Assembly: GCA_964036195.1 (NCBI GenBank)
Contig: OZ038454.1
Location: 2,852,001-2,916,000 of the forward strand
Direction: 5' to 3'
From: Sphaerolaimus hirsutus
Lineage: Eukaryota > Nematoda > Chromadorea > Monhysterida > Sphaerolaimidae
Length of the DNA: 64,000 nt
Positions 56,948 through 64,000 of this stretch are shown piece by piece (the stretch's first letter is position 1; every line of letters begins with the position of its first letter). The notes under the pieces were generated by a model. That model had not been told where the DNA came from. It made no database searches and was given only the letters and a program-made list of their open reading frames with translations. The position numbers and the translations under genes were made by a program.

Positions 56948-57242
56948 GTGGCAATCCCAAGCCCTGCAAAGTGTAAAGTAAAGTGTCAAATGCAAAGTAA
57001 AGTGTCAAATGCAAAGTTAAATGTCAAATGTAAAGTGAAGTGTCAAATGTAAAGTAAAGTGTCAATCATGTATCCAAATCTTGTGTCGAAAAGTGAGATT
57101 TGAATACAAAAACATAAGATTTGGATACGAAAAATATTTGGATACACAATTGGCACTTTACTTTTTACATTTGACTTTACATTTGACACTTACTTTACAT
57201 TTGACACTTTATTTAACACTTTACAGGACTTGGAACTGCCCC
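56948..57242. mobile_element. GTGCC/GCCCC MITE family, CTG target duplication
   Basis: It begins GTGGCAATCCCAAGCCCTG and ends CAGGACTTGGAACTGCCCC. CTG flanks at 56945-56947 and 57243-57245. The arms are tandem aaagtgtcaaatgtaaagt words. A small inverted pair (tatccaaatcttgtg / aagatttggata) sits at the centre. Confidence 0.8.
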
Positions 57243-58847
57243 CTGGTTTGATCCGTCATTATTTGTCTCATCTCTCAATCCCCTCTCAGTGTACATCAGC
57301 GGGTCGCCGCAGTGCTGCGTCTTGGTGCTGCGGTCTTCGTGTCGATCAGTGCCCCGTTTTGGTGCTGTTCTGTCGCCGTTCGCTGCTGTTGCGGATTATA
57401 TACGCCTGCATGTCTACTACTACCCCCATTCGCTATGGTGAGACGACTTTGACTTGATTTGTGGTGTGTTGACACTGGGGGTGTTCTGAATTTTCACCCT
57501 CAGGGGGTTTGGGTAGGTGGTAGACGGGGGGAGGGGTTGAATGCAGGGACGTATCCAGGATTTTTGAGCGGAGGGGCTGCTTGTTAACGGGGGCCGGCGA
57601 GCGGGGGCCTAAATTTTTTTTCCCTGTATAGGGACGAGAAGGTGTTTTGGCGCTAGCGCCATACCAGAGCGCCACGCATGGCGCTATTGGCGTTGGCTCT
57701 AGCGCCAGGAACCGCTTTATATAAATGTAAATATGCACACATATGCAGCGAAAGTCGCAAACATGTGTTTATTTTCCGGGATATTTGTTTACGGGGACCG
57801 ATCCGATAAAAATACAGGATATTTGTTTACGGGGACCGATCCGATAAAAATACAATGTATGGGGAAGAAATTGCGCGCTTGTGCGCAAAATTTTTAAGAA
57901 ACATTGAAAAATGTTTAGAAAAAATTGCATTTTCCGGGACTTTTTAGGTCTCGGCCCGGGAGGGGGGCTGCAGCCCCCCCGCCCCCCCCCAGGATACGCC
58001 CCTGGTTGAATGTATGCCTTTTCAAGGTAGGGGTTGAATGTATGCCTTTCCAAGGTAGGAATAAATGGTAGTCTTTAAAAGGTAGGAATTAAAATCGAAT
58101 TAAATTTAAACACATTAGAACACCACTGTGCAAAACTTAGGTATTTAGGGTATTTAAGCACGTAGTACGAAATAGCTGAAATAGGCAATAGAACACATGA
58201 CCATGGGTAGTGATTTTGATATATAAAAGTATGACACTTAGCGAGGTAGTGATTTTGATTTATAAAAGTATGACACTTAGCGATATTGAGGCGATATTGA
58301 GTCAAAATTTGGGTAAAATTTCTAAAAATATCGCTCCAGATGCTAGATAACTGGGCGATTTGGGGGGGGGGGGCCTCTCCCACCCTTGGTTGAAACCCGG
58401 GTTGTTCTGAATTTTTGCACAGTGGTGAGTTTTGATTCGAGGGGGTGGATAGATTGTAATTCATTTTGAGAACCCGGTCCTCTACATTTTCTCTTTCGTT
58501 GAATATCCCCAATTCTCTCAGCTCGCGGGTGGGGCTCCATTCAGCACCCTGTCTTGGTGCTGTTTTGGCTCTGCAGTAGATTTGCGGCACCGCGTCCTGG
58601 TGCTGCGATGGCTGATGCGTTTGGCACCTTTTTGCTGCTCGACTATTTACGTTGGCAGTGAGCCAGGTTTTGGTCGGTGATTTCTGGGGGTGGTTTTTGT
58701 GGGGTGCGGTAGTGGGTGGATGCTTTTTATTCGTCTGCGATTATTGAAATGTGAAGTTTTAAAAATTCTATGCATAGTAGTTGACAACGACACAGATGTC
58801 AAACTGGCTCCGATCCGCTCAATTCGGTGTCGTTGATGGGGCAGGCC
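57243..58847. other. No supported gene; 'gggacgtatccagga' TIR element at ~57544-58003 and GATA-subterminal fragment at ~58340-58400
   Basis: gggacgtatccaggattttt near 57547 is inverted as aggatacgcccctg near 57990, with G/C runs and gggcctaaat / aggtctcggcccgg inside. A short direct repeat, tttacggggaccgatccgat, occurs twice (about 57788 and 57825). At 58340-58400 there is ctgggcgatttgggg, shared with 17.8 kb. 57280-57420 is open in several frames but has no recognisable product. Confidence 0.5.
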
Positions 58848-59147
58848 TGATACGCACATCTGCCCGTTACGCACATTTGCCCGTTTTTTCACTTGACACT
58901 TTTTCAAGTGATTTTCAGATATAAGTGAAGTGAAAAAAAGTTGCGCAAGATTTTCAGATATAAGTGAAGTGAAAAAAGTTGCGCAAGATTTTCAGATATA
59001 GGTGAAGTGAAAAAAGTTGCGCAATGACATTAGTGAACTATTTTCACTTCACTCATATCTGAAAATCACTTGAAAAAGTGTCAAGTGAAAAAACGGGCAA
59101 ATGTGCGTAACGGGGAGTTGTGCGTATCAGTGCACCCCCGTCGTTGA
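58848..59147. mobile_element. Hairpin MITE, second copy
   Basis: The ends ggcctgatacgcacatctgc and gtgcgtatcagtgcaccccc flank arms acgcacatttgcccgttttt / acgggcaaatgtgcgta. The core matches that of 1-348, with the gattttcagatataagtgaag word present three times. Confidence 0.8.
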
Positions 59148-60113
59148 CTACTATTGTGTGTAGGGCCGTAGTGACGTTGTTAGCCTTAGTTTCGCTCTCT
59201 TCGCATTCCCAATTTGTGGCGCCCTGCGGTGTTGTGAATGTCCACGTTGTCAGGAACGTATCCAGGATCTTTCGGGGGGGGGGGGGGGGTTTATGCCGAG
59301 CCCGGCGAAAATTGATCTGCTGGGAATCTTTATTTTGAAACGGAACGATGCGCGTATTTTCCGGCATTTTTTCATGTCTGACCGGGGACGGTGCTATCCC
59401 CCCCCCCTGGATACGTTTTTGAAAAAATGGCGAAAATATCACTTGCAAACTGCGAATTTTATCGTCTGAATTGATAGCCAGTTCGATACAACGATGGCAA
59501 ACAAAAATTAGAAAATGTTTCTAGAAAAATCAGAAACGAGTTTTCAATTTTTTTGGTATTTTTAGTCGAAAATGCATATTTCCGATGATTATTGCGGTAA
59601 TTTCCCGTGGAACTATGCAAAATAGTACAAAAAGTCGTTTTAAAAAACAGATTGTTTAATTACCGTGGTGTTTGCCATCCTTAGTTCGACGTGCGTGTTA
59701 AGTTAAATTTAACGATGTTTCTCTTACCAGCCTGTGGTATTTACGATGTAATCTGATTTCATTTTTTTCTTCATAAAATAATCGTTCAAATAGATATCCG
59801 GAATTATACGGTTCATGTTATTTGTTGTATGACTTAATTAGTGCCGCGGTCGTGTCTAGTTAAATTGGTCTGGCGTTTTTTCCGTTTACATGGTTCAATG
59901 ATTTGCTCATTGATAAATTTATATGCCTCGGATTTCATATTGTCCACCCGTATTTTTTTCCGCCCCTGCACTGGATTTGAGGCGTCTAATTCTTAAAGTC
60001 GACAAGTCCACAAGTTTCAGACCCCATTCCAGGCCCGTGGTGAGTGTCAAATTTGGCAATTTCCAATTTTCATATTTTGGACTTGTCGACTATTAGAATT
60101 GAATAACTAGAAT
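59148..60113. other. No supported gene; truncated 'gtatccagga' element at ~59249-59415
   Basis: caggaacgtatccaggatct near 59250 is inverted as cctggatacgtttttg near 59405, with a G run at 59275-59289 and a C run at 59398-59406. 59416-60113 is AT-rich without coding or repeat features I recognise, apart from a weak inverted gtcgacaagtcc / ggacttgtcgac pair at 59998 and 60079. Confidence 0.5.
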
Positions 60114-60552
60114 TACCGTATTACCTCGAAATACCCCCAGGGGGTTTATTATTTCGCCAGCAAAATTTTAGGGGGGATAATTCGAGGGGGGGGGGGGTTT
60201 ATTCGAGGGGGGGTCTATTATTTCGCCAGAAAATTTCGGAAATTCCCCATACTCAGACGTAGAAAAAACACACAATTACATGGATATATATATGTGTTTA
60301 TAGGCATTTATAACTGTATATACACAGTAACCCTTCTCTAACGTCACTTTATCATCAGTTTTAACGTGTGTTCTGCATTGTACAGATCACAAACTGCGGT
60401 ATTTGTCATGCACGTTATCTTTACACTCAACTTTAGGGGGGGTATTTCGAGGGGGGGGGGGTTATTATTTCCTCAGCCGAATTTTAGGGGGGGTATTTCG
60501 AGGGGGGGGGGGGTTAATTCAAGGGGGGGGGTTAATTCGAGGTAATACGGTA
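60114..60552. mobile_element. C-tract MITE, long version
   Basis: The ends taccgtattacctcgaaata and aattcgaggtaatacggta are inverted. The core (taacgtgtgttctgcattg, cacaaactgcgg, ctttacactcaac) matches 11531-11994. Multiple G-run segments at the right suggest two overlapping ends. Confidence 0.75.
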
Positions 60553-60647
60553 GATATAATTTGATAGAATTAGATAATTTGATAGAATTAGAACTCAATT
60601 CAGTTCTAGTGAAATGCCCTTTCGCTCTAGTTGACAAGAAGGGGGTG

Positions 60648-60893
60648 CACTGATACGCACATCTGCCCGTTACGCACATTTGCCCTTTGTTTTCACTTGA
60701 CACATTTTCAAGTGATTTTCAGATATGAGTGAAGTGTAAAAAGTTCACTAATGTCATTGCACAACTTTTTTCACTGCACAACTTTTTTCACTTTACTCAT
60801 ATCTGAAAATCACTTGAAAAAGTTTCAAGTGAAAAAACGGGCAAATGTGCGTAACGGGCAGATGTGTGTATCAGGCCTGCCCCGACAAGAAAA
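60648..60893. mobile_element. Hairpin MITE, third copy
   Basis: It starts gggtgcactgatacgcacat and ends gtgtatcaggcctgcccc. The orientation is opposite to the copy at 58848-59147. The core hairpin is the same (tcagatatgagtgaagtg / cactttactcatatctga). Confidence 0.8.
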
Positions 60894-61777
60894 CCAGTAC
60901 AAATATAGATTTTTTCTCAAGCTTAGTGTTACTCGTTAGCAAGCTTCTATTCGAGAGATGACCAGAGTTTTTAATCGTTTTTTAAAAGCTCAACACGATT
61001 TTAAAGTGTCAGCTTGAATTTTTAGTACTCATTCACTATGTATTTTGCAACGTTTTGCGGATATCTAGCTGTGTAATTTCACACACAAATTACGATTGAG
61101 GGTTGTTTTCGCTGGTTTTGCTTTTTCTTACGGTTCGGTAACGCCTAATAATGAGCTAACGAAATTGGAAATTTGACGCCCCAGTTTTCAGCGCAGCTTG
61201 TGTATCCAAAAATTTACTTCTCCAAAAAGAAAAACTATTAATTTCGCAATTTCTGGTTGAACCTGGATTGGGAGTTCAACCAATCTGTAAATAGTTCGTT
61301 CGGTTCTCTGGTAACCGCCACATTTGGAGGTCAATCGTGTTACTTTTTGGACCCCAGACATTTGCCAGTGACAAGATTTAATTGGAACGTGAGTGGCACG
61401 CGCGAATTTTAAGTTTACTGTGTTTCCTCTGATAGAACGGCATACCTCAAATAGAAGGGCATCTCTAATAGAACGGCAGGTTTTTCCTGTTTTTGTGACC
61501 CATGATGAATAGAGCAACAACGTTGGAAGAATGCCACGTAGAAATAAAATTGGAACAGTGCCAAACCTCAAAAAATGTTTGAAATAGTGGTTGATAAGTG
61601 AAACTCTTGATAAAATTGATATTAAATTTCGACTTGATTCTCTGATATTCAGATTTTGGAAGAATTGATGAAATTTTTTTGGGCCCACATGCATCCAGAA
61701 AAATTATTTGGCTTCCGAAACCGATTCCTATTATTCTCCGCAGGTGAAAAGAACAACATATATTCCGATGACAAAAA
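60894..61777. other. Region upstream of the NIT2-like gene
   Basis: A short 'agaacggca' repeat cluster at 61425-61490 (tgatagaacggcatacctc, tctaatagaacggcagg) is related to the MITE at 4565-4683. The rest shows no coding signal. The promoter of the NIT2-like gene should be near 61600-61777, but no TATA or initiator element was clear. Confidence 0.5.
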
Positions 61778-62525
61778 ATGGCTGCCGCTGCGTCTAAAAG
61801 TGCGTTTTTTTAGGATTTTCCAAAATTCTTTGTCCTAAATTTTTTAAAACGTTGCACGATTACTTTTGCTCGCGCAGGATTCAAATTGGCAGCGATCCAA
61901 ATGCTTGTGGGCCACGACAAGGCGTCAAATGTGCAAAAAGCTCTTGTTAAAATTGCAGAGGCCGCAGGAAATGGCGCGAATTTGGTTGTGTTGCCTGTGA
62001 GTTTTTTCCAGATTCAATTAGGATGTTTGAGGTTTTTTCAGAAATGTTGTCTTCAGATTTGTTACATTTTGACATCGCGAAATTCTTGACGTTCGGCGCT
62101 GTATTAGATTTTATTAATCGTGGTGCCAGTTCCGCAAATTGAGAAGTGATAAGTAAAACGGCAAAAGTGAAGTGAAATGGCAAGTAAAAGCGAAGTAAAA
62201 AATAAAAAAAGTAATTTCTCTTCGCTTTGCCATTTTACTTCTTAATTTCTCTTCACTTTTGCCATTTTAGTTCTCAATTTTCGGAACTGCCCCAGCTCTT
62301 CCTGATAACCTGATTTTTCACAGCCATATCAGTTTACTTATCAAAAAACTACAGGGCTTCATCCAACCCACCTACACTGCACTTATACGCCCTCCCACAG
62401 GAGTTTTTCAACGCGCCCTACGGCAACGAGCACTTCGCGCCCTACGCCGAGTGCGTGCCCGACGGCGACACGTGCACCCAGCTCGCAGCCGCCGCGCGCA
62501 AACACAATGTTCGTGTCATGACAAG
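61778..62525 (+). CDS. NIT2: Omega-amidase (NIT2-like, nitrilase superfamily), first three exons
   Basis: Exon 1 61778-61799 (ATG, MAAAASK), exon 2 61878-61996 (FKLAAIQMLVGHDKASNVQK ... NGANLVVLP) and exon 3 62401 to about 62525 (EFFNAPYGNEHFAPYAE ... ARKHNVRVM). Phases agree at both introns (1 and 0). Family knowledge: omega-amidases hydrolyse alpha-ketoglutaramate and alpha-ketosuccinamate to the keto acids, with a Glu-Lys-Cys triad. The first catalytic Glu is the one in LPE-FNxPYG, here the first codon of exon 3. The Lys and Cys exons are not in the window. They must lie further right, or the gene is truncated. Exon 3 is much richer in G+C than its surroundings. The residue after the Glu is Phe where many relatives have Cys. 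Intron 2 carries a GTGCC-family MITE. Clear host gene. Confidence 0.85.
62127..62292. mobile_element. GTGCC/GCCCC-type MITE in intron 2 of the NIT2-like gene
   Basis: It begins GTGCCAGTTCCGCAAATTG and ends CAATTTTCGGAACTGCCC, then CAG. The arms are aagtgataagtaaaacggc and inverted gccattttacttct. The left flank is GTG rather than CAG or CTG, so the duplication is not clean. It lies inside a larger intron and does not itself define the splice sites. Confidence 0.7.
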
Positions 62526-62562
62526 GTTTTTGAAGGGTGATTGGTGATAATGGCCCCACACA

Positions 62563-62701
62563 CGCTAGTTGACATCGACACCGAATGTCAACTGGTGCCG
62601 GTCCCGATTCAAAGCTTGCTGACGAGTGGACGAACGACGTTCAAACGCAATCTTTGAATTAGGAACGGAACCAGTTGACATTTGGTGTCGATGTCAACTA
62701 G
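62563..62701. mobile_element. TIR element, 'cacacacgctagttgacatc' family
   Basis: gctagttgacatcgacaccg is inverted as ggtgtcgatgtcaactag, with inner ccgaatgtcaactggtgccg / accagttgacatttggtg. Related to 28341-28592 and to fragments at 58780-58840 and 59145-59165. Confidence 0.7.
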
Positions 62702-64000
62702 GATTTTTGAGCGGAGGGGCAGATTGTATACGGAGCCCGGCGAACGGGGGGGGGGGGCGGCGCACCCCCCCCTAAAATTTAAGCTGGGAATGGTGCCATT
62801 CGTAGGCGCCACGCGTTGGCACTGGCGTTGGCACGGTATTTACAGACATACAGCGACTGGACAAGACTTTTCACATTTTCAGTGCGTTTTCACAGGATTT
62901 GAGGCTGGCGCGACCGGTCAGCCGAAAATACCTGTCGCGTGAAGGAAAAATTGTGCGCTTGCGCGCAAAAATTGTTTACACTGGCGACGAAATCGCTTAA
63001 TGGATTTCTGGAAAGGGTAAAAATTTTCCTCCGGAAAACGGAAAGTTGACACCCTAGTCAGGCCGGTCTCAAATTCAATCGGTAAAATAGGTAAAATATC
63101 ACTTTCAGCTGGAAACTAGAAATTTGTTGTTTACAGACAAATTTAAACACTTAAATTATGTCGAAAAATTCAGATCTATCTCGTGGGCGGATCGATTCCC
63201 GAGAAACACGACGGCAGCTTGTATAATACTTCAGTCACTTATTCGCCGCGCGGAGAACTTCTCGCAAAGCACAGAAAAGTTCGTTGTATTTAGTTTTTAA
63301 CATTTTTACGTTATTTTCGATTTACGGTAAGTTTGCCTTACGGGTAATTTATGCATTTCTTTACATTTATGCATTGCGAAAAAATTCTCACTATTTTTCC
63401 CACAAAAACGGTGAAATTTTTACTGGATCTTGCTTGAAGTTATCGATTTATTGCTCGAGAATTTCAGAGTTGTTAAAAGTACTGTACTTTTTCGAAAGTA
63501 AACGTTAAGTATTGATTTTTTACTCACAAGTGAGTACAGAAAACGTAAAGTGTTTATTTTTTAGTTTTACTCATGAGTAAACGTGAGTAAATTAGGTACT
63601 TTTGTCCCCGGAAAACATAAAAGTGGGTATTTTTGGGAAATTTTGCCTCAATTTTTTTCTCAAAATCATTAATTTTCGAACTTATTCACAATCAAATTCA
63701 CTATTTAAGGTGTTTTGACTTTTATGCTTTTTTGGATATTTTGTCCCTATTCTCTCCCTTAAAGCCAATTAAAAAACTTGTTTAAAATACGTTTTCTGTA
63801 CTCGCGTCCTTTCAAAAAGTACGCGAGTAAGTGAGTACCGGTATTTTTTCGGGAGTAAACGTATTTACGCAGTACTCGAGTATCCGTATTTATCGAGTAA
63901 ATGTAAATACGTTTAACCACTATGGAGATTTTTCGAAAATTGTTCCTGATTGTCCCAAAAGTGTTAAAATATGACACTTTAGAAAGGGGCAATTTACATT
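62702..64000. other. No further exon recognised
   Basis: 62702-62775 is a fragment of the 'gtatccagga...gagcggaggggc' element with G and C runs. The remaining 1.2 kb is AT-rich, with agtac/gtact-rich stretches near 63520-63600 and 63790-63900 (tactcgcgtacttt-like words). No NIT2 exon 4 was identified. Confidence 0.45.

Overview
This window is nuclear DNA of an animal, most likely an invertebrate. It has spliceosomal GT-AG introns, the 5' end of a conserved metabolic gene (omega-amidase, NIT2-like) at the right edge, a very high density of short terminal-inverted-repeat elements (MITEs), and a large insertion of the Polinton/Maverick (adintovirus-like) class, which is characteristic of animal genomes. 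I cannot name the species. No rRNA, tRNA, CRISPR array or bacterial-type operon was seen.

Layout. 1-19 kb is gene-poor and packed with MITEs: hairpin elements, a TA-flanked Tc1/mariner-like element, C/G-tract elements with 'accgtatttcctcgaaatacccc' ends, a fold-back element and an element with a 9-bp target duplication. Only two possible host exons are visible there. 19.1-25.1 kb (minus strand) is a multi-exon gene of unknown function, interrupted by a 200-N assembly gap. It carries two copies of one MITE family. One copy sits exactly where an intron should be, with GT and CAG at its two borders and the reading frame preserved. 26.5-33.6 kb (plus) holds one or two multi-exon genes of unknown function encoding acidic, Q/M-rich proteins. 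34.0-53.9 kb (minus) is the core of the Polinton-like element. In order of transcription (right to left) it encodes a protein-primed family B DNA polymerase, an acidic/Cys-rich protein, an FtsK/HerA-type packaging ATPase, a small basic protein, a frameshifted structural-type protein, a retroviral-type integrase, a penton-like minor capsid protein, a small Q-rich protein and a hexon-like major capsid protein. A divergent plus-strand gene starts 8 bp from the polymerase start codon. 55-64 kb is again MITE-rich and ends in the NIT2-like gene.

How it fits together. Polymerase, integrase, packaging ATPase and two jelly-roll capsid proteins are the replication, integration and virion modules of Polintons. 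Most exon junctions I checked keep phase, but the polymerase and one structural gene carry frame breaks, the ATPase P-loop cannot be assembled from a visible GT-AG pair, and no adenain-like protease or terminal inverted repeats were found. The element therefore looks like an old or partly decayed copy, or one with assembly errors. The most striking general observation is a MITE family with CAG/CTG target sites whose ends are GTGCC and GCCCC. In one orientation such an insertion creates a ready-made intron.
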